Shown piece after piece: positions 29,781-42,695 of a stretch of 64,000 nt of DNA (the first letter of the stretch is position 1; the number at the start of each line of letters is the position of its first letter). Source of the DNA: Buchnera aphidicola (Cinara cuneomaculata) (GTDB lineage Bacteria > Pseudomonadota > Gammaproteobacteria > Enterobacterales > Enterobacteriaceae); assembly GCF_900698865.1 (NCBI RefSeq), contig NZ_LR217695.1, forward strand, positions 248,001 to 312,000, in the 5' to 3' direction. The notes under the pieces were generated by a model that was not told the origin of the DNA, searched no databases, and was given only the letters and a program-made list of their open reading frames with translations. The position numbers and the translations under genes are program-made.

Positions 29781-32060
29781 TTATTTTAAAAATTTAAATA
29801 CCTCAATTACATCTCCTATTCTAATATCATTATAATTTTTTACTCCAATACCACATTCAAAACCGATGCGAACTTCAATAACATCTTCTTTAAAGCGACG
29901 CAATGATTCTAATTCACCTTCATAAATAACAATATTATCACGTAATACCCGTATTGGATTAGATTTTTTAATAATACCTTCTTTTACCATACATCCTGCC
30001 ACTAAACCAAATTTAGGAGCTTTAAAAATACTTCTAACTTCTGCTAGTCCAATTACTTTTTGTTCATTAATTGGTATTAACAAGCCAGACATAACTACTT
30101 TGACATCACTAATTAAATTGTATATTATTGAATAATACCGAACATTTAAATGTTCTAATTCTATTACCTTTTTCGCGGAAATATCTGCACGAACATTAAA
30201 TCCTATTAAAGTAGATGCAGTGGTAATACTCAAATAAGCATCAGTTTCTGTAATAGAGCCTACTCCGGACATAATAACATTTATTTTAATAACTTTATCA
30301 GAAATTAAATTTAATGAATCTAATATTACTTCTAAAGATCCCTGTGTATCTGCCTTTAAAATAATATTCAAATCAGATATTTTTTTTGTACTAATTTGAT
30401 CAAATAAATTATTCATATCAATTTTTTTTATATTTGATAACTTATTTTCTCGATACTGTACTTTACGATATAACGATAATTCTTTAGCTTTCTTTTCATT
30501 ACGAACAACGATTAATTTATCTCCTGTTCTTGGAACACCGGATAAACCAAAAACTTCTACGGGAATTGACGGTCCAGCTAAAGAAACATTTTCATGAAAT
30601 TCATTCCTAAGTAATTTAATTTTTCCGTGTTCTGCCCCGCAAATAGCAATATCATGTATATGTAAAGTACCTTCATTAATTAACACTGTCGCTACCGGCC
30701 CACGCTGAATATCTAAAAAAGATTCAATAACTATACCTGTAGCCATTCCTGTATGTACTGTTTTTAATTCTAGCATTTCTGCTTGCAATAAAATTGCAGA
30801 TAATAAATTATCAACACCAATACCTGTTTTAGCTGAAACTAATACAAATATATTTTCTCCACCAAATTCTTCGGAAATAATGGAATACTTCATTAATTCT
30901 TTTTTTATTTTATTTATATTAGATGTCGTTTTATCAATTTTATTAATTGCTACTATTATTGGTACATTTGCATTTTTAGCATGCTGAATAGCTTCTATAG
31001 TTTGCGGCATCACCCCGTCGTCTGCTGCTACTACTAAAACTACTATATCAGTAATTTTAGTGCCTCTTGCTCTCATAGCTGTAAATGCAGCATGTCCAGG
31101 AGTATCAAGAAACGTAACAATACCTTGAGATGTATTAACATGATATGCACCTATATATTGTGTGATACCTCCTGCTTCTTTAAAAGCAACTTTAGTGGAT
31201 CGAATATAATCTAATAATGACGTTTTTCCATGATCAACATGTCCGACCATAGTAACAATAGGCGGTCTCAATTGTAATATACCATTTCCAAAATCACGAT
31301 CTTTCATTAAATAATATTCTAATTCATTGTCTGGATATACGTGTACCTTATGGCCCATTTCTTCTATTACCAATTGAGCTATATCTTTCTCTAGAATTTG
31401 GTCTGAAGTTGCAGATATTCCCAAATTCAGTAAAATATTAATAATTTTAGATTGTTTAACTGCTATTTTGTTAGATAATTCTGAAACTGTTATATTGTTA
31501 CCAATACTGATTACTTTGTTTATAATTTTGGTAGGTTTATTAAATTTTTGATGTAACATAAAATTTTTTATTAAACATGATTTATTTTTTTTTTTATAAT
31601 TTACAAATTTTTTTTCCGATCCTTTTAACATAGACATGTTATTTTTTTTTTTATTTTTTTTATTTTTAATAAATTTAATTAATTTTTTATTATCAGTGTT
31701 ATTACTGATAATGATATTTTTATCCTGAACATTATCTATATTTTTGTTATTTACTTGTTTTATAGAATTAAAGTTATTTTTTTTACTTGTTAATACATTA
31801 TTATTATTTAACCGATTAAACTTTGATGATTTTTGATACATAAATTGTTTAAATAAATTATTTGTATTTTTTAAATTTTTTTTTGATACAGAAATATCAG
31901 TTTTAGTAATATTAGAGTCCATAGGATGTAAAGATTGTTCATGCGCATTGATCATTTTTTTTTTATGATCTTTAATTAATAATTCATTATCATGATTATC
32001 TCTTATTTTTTTAAATTTCACTGTTAAAATTATCTCTTTTATTGTAAAGGTATATTCCAT
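29781..32060 (-). CDS. infB: Translation initiation factor IF-2
   Basis: GTPase that places initiator tRNA on the 30S subunit. It has 759 residues against 890 in E. coli, the difference being in the N-terminal half, which here is a lysine/asparagine-rich low-complexity stretch (about residues 30-185). One IF2_N module is clear ([20 protein letters not shown]). The G domain starts near residue 272 with [12 protein letters not shown], then DTPGHAAF and NKID. The C-terminal fMet-tRNA-binding domain is well conserved. Order nusA-infB-rbfA as in E. coli. Confidence 0.97.
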   Translation of the reverse strand: MEYTFTIKEIILTVKFKKIRDNHDNELLIKDHKKKMINAHEQSLHPMDSNITKTDISVSKKNLKNTNNLFKQFMYQKSSKFNRLNNNNVLTSKKNNFNSIKQVNNKNIDNVQDKNIIISNNTDNKKLIKFIKNKKNKKKNNMSMLKGSEKKFVNYKKKNKSCLIKNFMLHQKFNKPTKIINKVISIGNNITVSELSNKIAVKQSKIINILLNLGISATSDQILEKDIAQLVIEEMGHKVHVYPDNELEYYLMKDRDFGNGILQLRPPIVTMVGHVDHGKTSLLDYIRSTKVAFKEAGGITQYIGAYHVNTSQGIVTFLDTPGHAAFTAMRARGTKITDIVVLVVAADDGVMPQTIEAIQHAKNANVPIIVAINKIDKTTSNINKIKKELMKYSIISEEFGGENIFVLVSAKTGIGVDNLLSAILLQAEMLELKTVHTGMATGIVIESFLDIQRGPVATVLINEGTLHIHDIAICGAEHGKIKLLRNEFHENVSLAGPSIPVEVFGLSGVPRTGDKLIVVRNEKKAKELSLYRKVQYRENKLSNIKKIDMNNLFDQISTKKISDLNIILKADTQGSLEVILDSLNLISDKVIKINVIMSGVGSITETDAYLSITTASTLIGFNVRADISAKKVIELEHLNVRYYSIIYNLISDVKVVMSGLLIPINEQKVIGLAEVRSIFKAPKFGLVAGCMVKEGIIKKSNPIRVLRDNIVIYEGELESLRRFKEDVIEVRIGFECGIGVKNYNDIRIGDVIEVFKFLK

Positions 32061-32368
32061 TAAAAACTAATATTATAAAATCTATTAAAATATATATATA
32101 AAATATATGTATAAAATATATGTTACACATACTCTCCTTCAAGAGTAAAACAATTCTTAATAATACAAATATTTTCATTAAAATAAATGAAAATATGTTT
32201 TTTATATATATAAAATTTTTTAATAAAAAATGATTAAAGCATTTTTTTATATAAAAAAATCATTCTGCATTAAACAAAATATTACATAAATTTTTTAAAA
32301 AATAATTTAATATTCTTTAAAATGTTCTTAATGATGTCTATAATAAATTTCATATTTTATACTCCATA
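32061..32368. other. Spacer between nusA and infB
   Basis: 308 bases without a gene. It holds an 11-bp hairpin with arms ATATTTTCATT and AATGAAAATAT (32169-32196). A second, imperfect A/T hairpin lies near 32230-32262. In E. coli nusA and infB are nearly contiguous, so this spacer is an expansion. Confidence 0.5.
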
Positions 32369-33856
32369 TTATTTACGTTCATGAAACCAACAAATATTTC
32401 TAGCTTCCATAATTAATTTACCAGCTTGGATAGATGTTAATGCTGTAATATCATTTAAATCATCAATACTCTGTTCAGCTAAATGTTCTAAAGTATATAT
32501 TTTTTTTTCTATTAATTTTTTAATTACAATTTTATTAATATGTTTTAAGTGTAATAATCCTGAATCTATACAATTTTTATTAAATTTTTCAACTGATTTA
32601 TCAGAATAATTTTTTAAAATAAATATTGCTTTTTTTTGGATGCTTAAAATAACATCACTTTTAATTCCTGTAATAGATAATAATGCATGTATTGGTGCAT
32701 TGGCAATAGATTGTATTGAATAAAATCCTGCACTAACTAATGCTGAAATATTATTATCAGTAAGATTTAATTTATTTTTAAAAACTTGAAAACACTCTTT
32801 TTTTTTAAATTTATTATTTTTTTTTAAATCAAGCGAAGTCATGACATTTAGTTCCCATCCTGTTAATTGTGATGCTAGACGAACATTTTGCCCGTTTCTT
32901 CCTATAGCTTGAGCTAAATTACAAGCTTTAACAGATATGTTAATAGTATTAGTACTACTATCTAAAATAATTGACGATACATCAGCCGGAGACATAGAAT
33001 TAATTACAAATTTTTCTGGATTATTATCCCATAAAATTACATCAATTCTTTCTCCACATAACTCGCTAGAAACGGCCTGAACTCGCGCTCCTCTCATACC
33101 AACACACGCGCCTACTGGATCAATTCTACCGTCACATGTCATAACAGCTATTTTAGATCTTAATCCAGGATCACGAGCAATAGCTTTAATTTCTATTAAT
33201 TTTTCCCCAATTTCAGGTACTTCAATACGAAATAATTCAATTAACATATCTGCGTTAGACCGACTAATAAATAGTTGCGCGCCGTGTGTTTCATGAGAAA
33301 TATTATATAATAAACCTCGAACTCTATCATTAATCCTAAAATTTTCTCTAGGTAACATATCTTCTCGCATAATTATACCATCGATATTGTTACCAACATC
33401 TAAAATAATATAATCTCTGTTAATTTTTTTTACTGTACCTGTAATAATATGACCTTTTTTTTTATAAAATTGATTAATACTAATTTCTCTTTCAGCTTCT
33501 CTAACTTTTTGTATAATAACTTGCTTGGCTATCTGCGTAGCAATACGATCAAAAGTTACTGAGTGAATACAGTCTTCCATATAATCATCTAATTGTATAG
33601 CTTTATCTTCAAAACGAGCTGCTTCTAATGTAATTTCTTTAGTTGGATTAGATACAATATTCACTACTAACCATCTTCGATATGTATTAAAACTACCGTT
33701 TTTGCGATTTATACATACTCTAATATTAATATCTTGATCATATTTTTTTTTAGTAGCGATAGCTAAAGCACTTTCTAAAGCTTCAAAAATTTTTTCTCTT
33801 GGAATAGATTTTTCATGTGAAACAGCATCTACTACAGACAATATTTCTTTGTTCAT
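32369..33856 (-). CDS. nusA: Transcription termination/antitermination protein NusA
   Basis: RNA polymerase-associated factor for pausing, termination and rRNA antitermination. It has 495 residues, exactly the E. coli length. Domains in order: N-terminal polymerase-binding, S1 ([16 protein letters not shown]), KH1 and KH2 ([50 protein letters not shown]), then two C-terminal acidic-repeat regions ([27 protein letters not shown]). rimP, which precedes nusA in E. coli, is absent. Confidence 0.97.
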   Translation of the reverse strand: MNKEILSVVDAVSHEKSIPREKIFEALESALAIATKKKYDQDINIRVCINRKNGSFNTYRRWLVVNIVSNPTKEITLEAARFEDKAIQLDDYMEDCIHSVTFDRIATQIAKQVIIQKVREAEREISINQFYKKKGHIITGTVKKINRDYIILDVGNNIDGIIMREDMLPRENFRINDRVRGLLYNISHETHGAQLFISRSNADMLIELFRIEVPEIGEKLIEIKAIARDPGLRSKIAVMTCDGRIDPVGACVGMRGARVQAVSSELCGERIDVILWDNNPEKFVINSMSPADVSSIILDSSTNTINISVKACNLAQAIGRNGQNVRLASQLTGWELNVMTSLDLKKNNKFKKKECFQVFKNKLNLTDNNISALVSAGFYSIQSIANAPIHALLSITGIKSDVILSIQKKAIFILKNYSDKSVEKFNKNCIDSGLLHLKHINKIVIKKLIEKKIYTLEHLAEQSIDDLNDITALTSIQAGKLIMEARNICWFHERK

Positions 33857-34043
33857 ATCAGCTATCCTTCAATTAAAAATGGATATATTTAACCAAATAA
33901 ACAAGTCAAAAGAAAAATAAATTTTTATTAATCTAAATAAAATAACAATATTTTATGTATAAAATTAATTTTTTATCATATTAAATAGTTTTTGTAATAA
34001 ATATTACTAATCAATATTAGTATATATACCGTTTACAACAAAA

Positions 34044-34064
34044 AACCCCGAACTGTTCGGGGTT
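34044..34064 (-). terminator. Strong intrinsic terminator after tRNA-Leu(GAG)
   Basis: Stem AACCCCGAA/TTCGGGGTT with a 3-base loop, followed on the minus strand by five T. This is the most G/C-rich stem in the window. It ends the transcript containing tRNA-Leu (34142-34231), so nusA must have its own promoter below it. Confidence 0.9.
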
Positions 34065-34141
34065 AAAATATTAAATAATACCATCATACAAATAAACGTG
34101 ATATAAATATCAAAAAAGAAAGAAAAAAGAAACATAATTTA

Positions 34142-34231
34142 TACCGAAGACGGGATTCGAACCCGTATACTCTTTTAAAATTAAGTACTATCTCCTCAAG
34201 ATAGCGTGTCTACCTATTTCACCACTTCGGT
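34142..34231 (-). tRNA. tRNA-Leu (anticodon GAG)
   Basis: Acceptor ACCGAAG/CTTCGGT, D arm with AATAGGTAGACACG, anticodon stem CTATC/GATAG around loop TTGAGGA (anticodon GAG, position 37 G), long variable arm, T loop GGTTCGAATCC. It matches E. coli leuU, which also follows secG. G36-G37 is the substrate feature for TrmD, whose gene is missing from its usual place at 46 kb. Confidence 0.95.
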
Positions 34232-34380
34232 TAAAATTTGTTATACTAGTGTAATTTATAAATTTATACTAAATCAATGAAAATAATTAAAAATAAAAAT
34301 ATTATTATTATCTGAAATGACTATTAATAACATTTAATTACCTTTGTATATAAAAAATAATAAAAATTATTTATCAATAA

Positions 34381-34629
34381 TTATACATGTAAACTACTTG
34401 TAGTCCACGCGCTAAACTTGCATAATAATATACTTACTACAAAAAATAATACTAATAATACTAATATTATATACATCATTACATGACTTTTTGAATGCTC
34501 AGTAAACAATTGAGATGAATAATCATTCGTATTAGCAGATAAATTATTACCTGAGCTATACTGAAATATAATAGTAGTAACCAATAAAAAAGAAATAATC
34601 ACAAATATAATTAATAAAAAAAGATGCAT
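34381..34629 (-). CDS. secG: Protein-export membrane protein SecG
   Basis: Small accessory subunit of the SecYEG translocon. It has 82 residues (E. coli 110). Two hydrophobic membrane segments are visible (about residues 3-22 and 50-70), joined by a polar loop with YSSGNN. The C-terminal tail is shortened. It lies just before tRNA-Leu(GAG), the E. coli order. Confidence 0.88.
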   Translation of the reverse strand: MHLFLLIIFVIISFLLVTTIIFQYSSGNNLSANTNDYSSQLFTEHSKSHVMMYIILVLLVLFFVVSILLCKFSAWTTSSLHV

Positions 34630-34897
34630 AAAAATACCATATATATTATCGTAATGTTGATTACGACATAATGAATTAATATAAATTATTTATATTGTTA
34701 AAAATTTAACAAACAAGACAGTTGTTATTTTATATATTGTACAATAATACATATAAATAAAATACTATATAATAGTTTTATATTTATAAAATTGTGTTTT
34801 AAAAATAATTATTTATATTTATATCAACGATAATTATTTGAAATAAAAAACTTTAAAAACATATTACCTATCTCTAATAGAGCTTATAACAAATATA

Positions 34898-34942
34898 AGA
34901 CATAAATAGTATATATCTCTAAGATATATACTATTTATGTCT
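34898..34942. repeat. 21-bp perfect hairpin
   Basis: 34898-34918 is the exact reverse complement of 34922-34942, with a 3-base loop. Confidence 0.85.
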
Positions 34943-35010
34943 ATCGTGCATCACGTGATACATCATTAGATGTATATAATCTACATATACCTATAATTTT
35001 AAAAATAATT

Positions 35011-35047
35011 ATTACATATTTATGATCCATGATCATAAATATGTAAT
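35011..35047. repeat. 17-bp perfect hairpin
   Basis: 35011-35027 is the exact reverse complement of 35031-35047, with a 3-base loop (CAT). Confidence 0.85.
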
Positions 35048-35474
35048 TATATACACTATATTAACTATAAATACAAAATATTTTGTTAAAATTATTATTT
35101 TTAGTTGTTAACAAAAATTAAATCTTTATATATGTTTACATATATCTTTTATAATATCAAAATTTATTTGTTACATATGTCATATATATTTTGTATTAAA
35201 AATATATTTCATATCCATAAATATATTCTATACAAAATATAGAATATATAAAATCGATTGATTTTATATATCAAATACTTATTAATGATATCTATTTTTA
35301 TGATAGATATCATCAATTTATAATATTTTTAACTATCGACCATACATAAAAATAATTTTGTTATACTTACTTATTAATTCATTTAATAAATCATACAAAT
35401 TAATAAATATTAAAGTTAACATAATACATAAAAAATAAAAACAATTTACATTATTTGCATGATAAATATCATGG

Positions 35475-37307
35475 TCAACGTAAATGCCATCCTTCCGGAT
35501 CACGCACTAATTTTCTAGACATTAAATCATCAATTTGTAACGAATTAATAGTTTCATATTTTATTAAAGCATCTTTCATAGCGTGAAGAATATCAATATT
35601 TTCATGCAAAATTTTTTTTGCACGTTGATAATTTATATCAATTAATAATTTTATTTCTTCATCAATATCCTGTATAGTTTTATCAGAAAAATACTTATTT
35701 TGAGATACTGATCGATCTAAAAAAAATTCTTTATCTTCTTCTGTATATAACAATGGTCCCAGCTTATCTGAAAAACCCCACTGAGTTACCATTCTTCGCG
35801 CTAAATTAGTAGCTGTTTTAATATCATTACACGCACCAGTAGATACTTGATCTAATCCGTAAATAATTTCTTCAGCTAAACGTCCTCCGTATAATGTAGA
35901 AATCTGACTTTCTAATTTTTGACGATTAGCGCTAAATATATCATGTTTTGGTAAAAATAATGTGACTCCTAAAGATTTTCCTCTAGGAATAATTGTAACC
36001 TTATGTACCGGATCATGACCCGGAACTAATCTTCCAACAATAGCATGTCCTGATTCATGGTATGCAATAGATTCTCTTTGATTATCTGTCATAACAATAG
36101 ATCGTCTTTCAGATCCCATTGTAATTTTATCTTTAGATTTTTCAAATTCTAACATAGTGACAGCTATTTTATTACAACGAGCTGCTAATAAAGCTGATTC
36201 ATTCACTAAATTAGCTAGATCAGCACCTGAGAATCCAGGAGTACCTCTAGCGATTACTATAGGTATTACATCATTAGCAATAGAAATTTTACGCATATGA
36301 ATTTTTAAAATTTCTTCTCGTCCAACAAGATCTGGTAAGGATACTACTACTTGTCGATCAAATCTACCCGGCCTTAATAAAGCAGGATCTAAAACGTCCG
36401 GTCGATTTGTTGCAGCTACTAAAATAATTCCTTCATTACCTTCAAATCCATCCATTTCTACTAATATTTGATTTAAAGTTTGTTCACGTTCATCATGACC
36501 ACCTCCTACACCAGTTCCTCTTTGTCTACCTACTGCATCAATTTCATCAATAAAAATTATACAAGGCGCATATTTTCTTGCATTTTCAAACATATCGCGT
36601 ACTCGAGAAGCACCGACTCCTACAAACATTTCTACAAAATCAGATCCTGAAATTGTAAAAAACGGAACATTAGCTTCACCGGCAATTGCTTTAGCTAACA
36701 ATGTTTTGCCTGTACCGGGAGGACCAACTAGTAATATACCTTTAGGTATTTTACCGCCTAACTTTTGAAATCTTTGTGGTTCTCGTAAATATTCAACTAT
36801 TTCGGAAACATCTTCTTTTGCTTCTTTACATCCAGCAATATCTAAAAAAGTAGTTTTAACTTTATTTTTAGATAACATTTTAGCTTTACTTTTACTGAAA
36901 AATAATGCTCCTTTTCTACTACCGTTTTGTACCTGTTTCATTAAAAAAATCCATATTCCCGCTATTAAAAAAATAGGAAACCATGAAAAAAATACAGAAA
37001 TTAAAAAATTTTGTGAATCTGGAGTAACACCAATAATAACGATATTTTTTTCTAATAACATATTTAATAATTGAGAGTCATAAACAGGCATATAAGTAAT
37101 ATACTTCGTCATATCTTTTCTAGTAACTTCAATTTTTTTGCCATTAATTTGAGTTTCAAGAATTTTATTCTGATTAACTTCTGATAAAAACGTAGAATAA
37201 TTAATATTAGAATTATTTGTAGTATATATATTTAAAATTTGAATTAATGACATTAATATAACTGACACAAAAAACCAAAAAGTTAAATTTTTAACTATAT
37301 TATTCAA
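35475..37307 (-). CDS. ftsH: ATP-dependent zinc metalloprotease FtsH
   Basis: Membrane-anchored AAA protease degrading misassembled membrane proteins and regulatory targets. It has 610 residues (E. coli 644), missing most of the poorly conserved C-terminal tail. Two membrane segments (about residues 7-27 and 104-124) flank the periplasmic domain. Walker A GPPGTGKT is at 195-202, Walker [10 protein letters not shown] follows, the arginine finger is in RPGRFDR, and the zinc motif is HESGH at about 417. The start is TTG at 37307 (a GGGG site lies upstream), matching the E. coli N-terminus. Confidence 0.97.
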   Translation of the reverse strand: MNNIVKNLTFWFFVSVILMSLIQILNIYTTNNSNINYSTFLSEVNQNKILETQINGKKIEVTRKDMTKYITYMPVYDSQLLNMLLEKNIVIIGVTPDSQNFLISVFFSWFPIFLIAGIWIFLMKQVQNGSRKGALFFSKSKAKMLSKNKVKTTFLDIAGCKEAKEDVSEIVEYLREPQRFQKLGGKIPKGILLVGPPGTGKTLLAKAIAGEANVPFFTISGSDFVEMFVGVGASRVRDMFENARKYAPCIIFIDEIDAVGRQRGTGVGGGHDEREQTLNQILVEMDGFEGNEGIILVAATNRPDVLDPALLRPGRFDRQVVVSLPDLVGREEILKIHMRKISIANDVIPIVIARGTPGFSGADLANLVNESALLAARCNKIAVTMLEFEKSKDKITMGSERRSIVMTDNQRESIAYHESGHAIVGRLVPGHDPVHKVTIIPRGKSLGVTLFLPKHDIFSANRQKLESQISTLYGGRLAEEIIYGLDQVSTGACNDIKTATNLARRMVTQWGFSDKLGPLLYTEEDKEFFLDRSVSQNKYFSDKTIQDIDEEIKLLIDINYQRAKKILHENIDILHAMKDALIKYETINSLQIDDLMSRKLVRDPEGWHLR

Positions 37308-37350
37308 ACGATAACCCCACTTTATACTAATATTAAAATAAAATAAAAAA

Positions 37351-37980
37351 TTACATTTTAAATCTGCGAGCTATAATAAATACTTCCCGAGAATTAACAC
37401 GTGAAGAGCGTGGTTTATAAATTTTTACTATATTAAATATATTAAAAATTTTTTGTATATATTCTTTAAAACCATGCCCTTGAAATAACTTCATAATTAA
37501 ACACCCGCGCTTTGATAACACAGACATAGAAATTTTTAATACAATATTACTCAATTTAAACATATTAGCGTTATCCACAATAGAACAACCGCTAATATTC
37601 GGTGATATATCTGACATAACGACGTTCCAAGAATGCTCTTTAAGACAAAGAAACATTTTTTTTTGAATAAATATGTCAGTAATGTCTCCATTAAAAAATT
37701 TCACATTTTTTAATGGACGCATTGGTAAAATATCATATGCAAATATAATTCCTGACTTTCCTATTTGTCCGATAGCATATTCGGACCATCCGCCAGGATG
37801 AGATCCTAAATCTATAATTTTCATTCCAGTATAAAAAATTTTTTCTGATTCATTAATTTCTTTTAATTTAAACCATGCTCTAGATCTTAAATTTTTTCTA
37901 TTTCTTTCTTTAACATAAGGATCGGAAAAATGTTTTTTGAGCCAATTTTTAGATTTATTTAATCTTTTTATGAAAATCAT
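37351..37980 (-). CDS. rlmE: 23S rRNA (uridine2552-2'-O)-methyltransferase RlmE
   Basis: Methylates U2552 in the A loop of 23S rRNA, a late step in 50S assembly (also ftsJ/rrmJ). I take ATG 37980, giving 209 residues as in E. coli; the frame is open 6 codons further to a TTG. Conserved: [25 protein letters not shown] site [14 protein letters not shown], catalytic SDISPNISG and KLFQG. It precedes ftsH, an old enterobacterial pair. Confidence 0.95.
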   Translation of the reverse strand: MIFIKRLNKSKNWLKKHFSDPYVKERNRKNLRSRAWFKLKEINESEKIFYTGMKIIDLGSHPGGWSEYAIGQIGKSGIIFAYDILPMRPLKNVKFFNGDITDIFIQKKMFLCLKEHSWNVVMSDISPNISGCSIVDNANMFKLSNIVLKISMSVLSKRGCLIMKLFQGHGFKEYIQKIFNIFNIVKIYKPRSSRVNSREVFIIARRFKM

Positions 37981-38279
37981 ATTAATATATAATACCAAAT
38001 ATAATGAAATATAAAAATTATATTAAAAAATTTAAGCAAAATTTATAAAAAATAATTATTAATATTCTTATACTTAAATAATATTAACAATAAAAATATA
38101 TAATATATCTCTGCACACATGTACTTATATATTGATATATCAATTTCATTAAGGTTTATTATACATAAAAAATATTTATTTTTTAATATACCTTAATATT
38201 TATTATATTCAATATATTAATATTCTACACAACTGTAGTATTAAATTTTATGTTGATAAACAAATAAAAATTTTTAGTA

Positions 38280-38759
38280 TTAAATATACTCAATCTTTTT
38301 AATTAAATATTCTGTAGAACCTGAAGGAGTATTTACCATTACAATACTATTTTCTTTTTTTCCAATTAAAGCTCGTGACATTGGTGAATAAATAGAGATA
38401 GAACACTCTTTACAATTTGCTTCATCATCACCAACAATAGTGTATATAAAAATTTTATTTGTACACATTTGTAATATTATTACAGTAGATCCAAAGATAA
38501 CGATACCTTTAAAAGATATTTTTGTAACATCAATCATTTCAGAACATAATAATTTACTTTCAATTTCGCAAATTTTATTTTCACAAAAACTCTGTTCTTC
38601 ACGAGCCGCATGATATTCGGCATTTTCTTTTAAATCACCTAATTGTCGAGCATTAGAAATCGCTTCTACAATAAATGGTCGTGTATTATACTTTAATTTT
38701 TTTAATTCAGATTTTAATCGATTATAACCCCGTAATGTCATGGGAATTTTATTCAACAA
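38280..38759 (-). CDS. greA: Transcription elongation factor GreA
   Basis: Stimulates transcript cleavage by backtracked RNA polymerase. It has 159 residues (E. coli 158). The N-terminal coiled coil is clear (SNARQLGDLKENAEYHAAREEQ) and the C-terminal domain has IVGDDEA and ALIGKKE. The start codon appears to be TTG (38759), eight bases after a strong AAAGGAG; an ATG six codons later would remove a conserved residue block (NKIPM). Confidence 0.95.
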   Translation of the reverse strand: MLNKIPMTLRGYNRLKSELKKLKYNTRPFIVEAISNARQLGDLKENAEYHAAREEQSFCENKICEIESKLLCSEMIDVTKISFKGIVIFGSTVIILQMCTNKIFIYTIVGDDEANCKECSISIYSPMSRALIGKKENSIVMVNTPSGSTEYLIKKIEYI

Positions 38760-39228
38760 TCTTACTTCTCCTTTGATATTTTATATAAAAAATAAAATTA
38801 AACATATCTTATTAACATAGGATGTTTATCCTGGTCATATATGATATATATATCAAGAATATAAATTTTATTTTATATTTAAATACTAAATTAGTATATA
38901 TATTATATAATATTAATTATATTATTATTTTAACAAATTAAATAACTATTAATTATTGTATAATTTTATTTTTATCAAAAATAATAAAATTTATTAAACA
39001 TATAAATATATAAAAATATTTATATATTTTTTATTATTATGTTATAAAAATCAAACTATTTTTTATAGTATAGTTAATTTAAAAATATTTATACAAATAA
39101 ATTAGTCTATATATAGTAGAAAACTAATATATTTATTAACAATACATATAGTTACTCACTATTGATGAATTATAATAATTTATATATAAATTTTATTATT
39201 AATTAATGTTTAAAGTTGAGTTGAAATT
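38760..39228. other. Divergent spacer between greA and ibaG
   Basis: About 470 bases of A/T-rich sequence that should contain promoters for both directions. I see no gene and no confident promoter. Confidence 0.5.
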
Positions 39229-39477
39229 ATGAATTTAGATAAAATCTGTGCTGTAATTAAAAAAAAATTAACATTAAAAAAAATATATATATCAAAATAT
39301 GATAATAATATCACTATTACCGCAATAGGAAATTTTTTTATAGGTATGAATTCTCTAGAAAAACAAAAAAATATATATAAAATATTAATGCCGTATTTTA
39401 TAAAAAAAGAAATTCATGCTATTAAGATACATACATATACGATATCTGAATGGAATCAAAAAAAATCTCATACTTAA
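39229..39477 (+). CDS. ibaG: BolA-family protein IbaG (YrbA)
   Basis: Small BolA-type protein that pairs with monothiol glutaredoxins in iron-sulfur handling. It has 82 residues (E. coli 84). Matching blocks: IGNFFIGMNSLEKQKNIYKILMPYF and IHAIKIHTYTISEW. In E. coli it precedes murA; murA is absent here. Confidence 0.88.
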   Translation: MNLDKICAVIKKKLTLKKIYISKYDNNITITAIGNFFIGMNSLEKQKNIYKILMPYFIKKEIHAIKIHTYTISEWNQKKSHT

Positions 39478-39913
39478 TAACGTATATATACATTAATAAA
39501 ATACGATAATTATACTAAATAGTATCTCCAATCAATAAAAATTTAATAGTATAAAAAAAACTATGTTAGTTTTTAACTAAATCAAAAATTTATTTAATAA
39601 GAATCAATATTCTGCGTATATATGTATATCTTTAATTTTATTAAATAATAATATTTATTATTTTAATAATAAAAATTATTTATGTAATGTACATTACAAA
39701 TAAAAATATATGTTACATAACATTAATATTATTAATATAAAGTGATATAATTATCATACATTATATAGATGTTATTAAGATAATAATACTACATATAAAA
39801 TATGTTTTAAGTATTCAATACTTGATCAATGTTATTTTATTAACATATATTTTTTAAAAAATATATTATAATAACAATATTTTTTTACTTTTAAAATATA
39901 TCGAGAAAAGATT
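39478..39913. other. Spacer between ibaG and rplU
   Basis: 436 bases where murA might have been; no remnant seen. A possible promoter for rplU is TTGATC near 39823 with TATATT 18 bases later, but in such DNA this is weak. Confidence 0.35.
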
Positions 39914-40225
39914 ATGTATGCAATACTGTTAGATCGCAATAAACAATATAAAGTAAAACTTGGTAACATTATTCGATTAGAAAAAATCAATGTAAATATT
40001 GGAGAAGTGATAATATTTAAAAAAATAATATTGTTATCAAATAATCAAGAAATATCTATTGGAACACCAATATTACCGAATATTTCTATAGAAGGATCTG
40101 TATATAAACATGGAAGATATAAAAAAATAAAAATTATAAAATATAATCGTCGTAAACATTATAAAAAAAATCAAGGACATAGACAATATTACACAGACGT
40201 TAAAATTAACAATATTAAATATTAA
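39914..40225 (+). CDS. rplU: 50S ribosomal protein L21
   Basis: Large-subunit protein binding 23S rRNA domain I. It has 103 residues, the E. coli length. Start [14 protein letters not shown] is family-like; the C-terminal block [19 protein letters not shown] is the typical L21 signature. First of rplU-rpmA-obgE. Confidence 0.96.
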   Translation: MYAILLDRNKQYKVKLGNIIRLEKINVNIGEVIIFKKIILLSNNQEISIGTPILPNISIEGSVYKHGRYKKIKIIKYNRRKHYKKNQGHRQYYTDVKINNIKY

Positions 40226-40250
40226 TAAAAATATTACTTAAGGACATAAA

Positions 40251-40508
40251 ATGGCTCATAAAAAAGCTGGTGGTTCTTCTAGAAATGGTAGAGATTCCCA
40301 TTCAAAAAGACTAGGTGTTAAAAAATTTGGAGGAGAATATGTATATCCAGGAAATATTCTAATTAAACAAAGAGGGACAAAATTTCATCCAGGTTATAAT
40401 GTAAAATGTGGCAAAGATCATACTTTATTTTCTATGGTTAAGGGATTAGTAAAATTTAAAAAAAGAGGTTTACTTAAAAAAACATATGTCAATGTTATAA
40501 AAAAATAA
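40251..40508 (+). CDS. rpmA: 50S ribosomal protein L27
   Basis: Peptidyl-transferase-proximal protein. It has 85 residues (E. coli 85). The N-terminus [20 protein letters not shown] is nearly invariant. It lies 25 bases after rplU and 54 before obgE. Confidence 0.98.
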   Translation: MAHKKAGGSSRNGRDSHSKRLGVKKFGGEYVYPGNILIKQRGTKFHPGYNVKCGKDHTLFSMVKGLVKFKKRGLLKKTYVNVIKK

Positions 40509-40520
40509 AAAATAATATAA

Positions 40521-41573
<1,053 letters not shown>

Positions 41574-41714
41574 AAAATTTTATAAAATTATAATGACTAT
41601 AATGTTATTAATTAAACAAATATTTAATTATATAAATTTATTTAAAATAATTTTTTATTTGTATATCAAAATATTTAAAAGTTACAAACATAGTACAACA
41701 AAAATCATTTATAT

Positions 41715-41749
41715 AAAGAAACCCGGATTAAAAATACCGGGATTTCTTT
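41715..41749 (-). terminator. Intrinsic terminator after rpsI
   Basis: AAAGAAACCCGG pairs with CCGGGATTTCTTT (one bulge) around a 10-base loop, about 15 bases after the rpsI stop on the minus strand. It lies between convergent obgE and rpsI and may serve both. Confidence 0.75.
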
Positions 41750-41763
41750 ATCATTAATAAAAA

Positions 41764-42156
41764 TTATCTTTTAGAAAACTGAGTTTTTTTTCTAGCTTTA
41801 CGAAAACCGAATTTTTTACGTTCTACCTGTCTTGCATCACGTGTTACAAAACCTTCTTTTCGTAAAATATCTCGTAATGTACCGTCATAGTCAATTAACG
41901 CGCGTGTAATACCTTGTCTGATAGCTCCAGCTTGTCCAGATATTCCTCCACCTTTGACTGTAATATAAAAATCAAATACATCCAACATACTTACTAACTC
42001 AAGCGGTTGTTGAACTAACATACATGATGTATCTCTACCAAAATATTCTTTTAAAGCACGTTTATTAATAAAAATTTTTCCTTCTCCTTTCCGTAAAAAA
42101 ACACGTGCAGAAGAACATTTACGCCGACCGGTGCCATAATTAATATACTTAGACAT
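41764..42156 (-). CDS. rpsI: 30S ribosomal protein S9
   Basis: Small-subunit head protein whose C-terminal tail contacts P-site tRNA. I take the ATG at 42156 (130 residues, the E. coli length) because GAGGAT lies just before it; the frame extends five codons further. Blocks: [40 protein letters not shown], and the tail QFSKR. Confidence 0.97.
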   Translation of the reverse strand: MSKYINYGTGRRKCSSARVFLRKGEGKIFINKRALKEYFGRDTSCMLVQQPLELVSMLDVFDFYITVKGGGISGQAGAIRQGITRALIDYDGTLRDILRKEGFVTRDARQVERKKFGFRKARKKTQFSKR

Positions 42157-42183
42157 AATATCAATCCTCATGTTTCATACATA

Positions 42184-42612
42184 TTAAATATTTAAAAAAA
42201 CTGGTTTTTGTGCATTTAAGTTGTGTTCATTAAATGGAAACACTTTTAATTTTTTAAAAATAGATCGACCTAAAGAACCTTTAGGTAACATTCCTTTAAC
42301 AGCTTTTTCAATAACTCTTTCAGGATGATGCGCTAACATATACTGTAAAGTATATTTTTTTATTCCGCCGACATATCCAGTATGATGATAATAAAATTTA
42401 TTAAGAATTTTTTTACCTGTAACAATTATTTTTGATGCATTTATAACTATGATATAATCACCAGTATCAACATGAGGAGTATATTCAGGTTTATGTTTTC
42501 CTCGTAATCGTAAAGATATTTCAGTTGCAAAACGACCCAATATTTTATTCGTGCCATCAACGTAATACCAGGATTTTACAACATTATTAACGTTAGCTGA
42601 AAAACTTTTCAT
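42184..42612 (-). CDS. rplM: 50S ribosomal protein L13
   Basis: Early-assembly large-subunit protein. It has 142 residues, the E. coli length. Blocks: [30 protein letters not shown], and [17 protein letters not shown]. First gene of rplM-rpsI. Confidence 0.97.
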   Translation of the reverse strand: MKSFSANVNNVVKSWYYVDGTNKILGRFATEISLRLRGKHKPEYTPHVDTGDYIIVINASKIIVTGKKILNKFYYHHTGYVGGIKKYTLQYMLAHHPERVIEKAVKGMLPKGSLGRSIFKKLKVFPFNEHNLNAQKPVFLNI

Positions 42613-42695
42613 AATACATTTACCTAATAGATATTAAATATATATCAAATATATATTTGATTTTAAAAATTAAAAAATAAATTGGAATTCAAAAA

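Larger units (their letters stand above)
34630..35474. other. Hairpin-rich gene-free region between ftsH and secG
   Basis: 845 bases where folP and glmM lie in E. coli. I see no coding remnant. It contains perfect hairpins at 34898-34942 (21 bp) and 35011-35047 (17 bp), and smaller A/T palindromes near 35220-35250 and 35285-35312. It is the densest cluster of inverted repeats in the window. Confidence 0.6.

Noticed and set aside
25517-32196. Two hairpins (25517-25542 and 32169-32196) use the same 11-base arms ATATTTTCATT/AATGAAAATAT.
   Set aside because: Chance matches of A/T-rich 11-mers are very common here, and the arms are in opposite order.
1493-39823. The 14-mer AGTATTCAATACTT occurs both after zwf (1493) and before rplU (39810).
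   Set aside because: In DNA with about 80 percent A/T, hundreds of shared 14-mers are expected by chance in 64 kb; no consistent placement.
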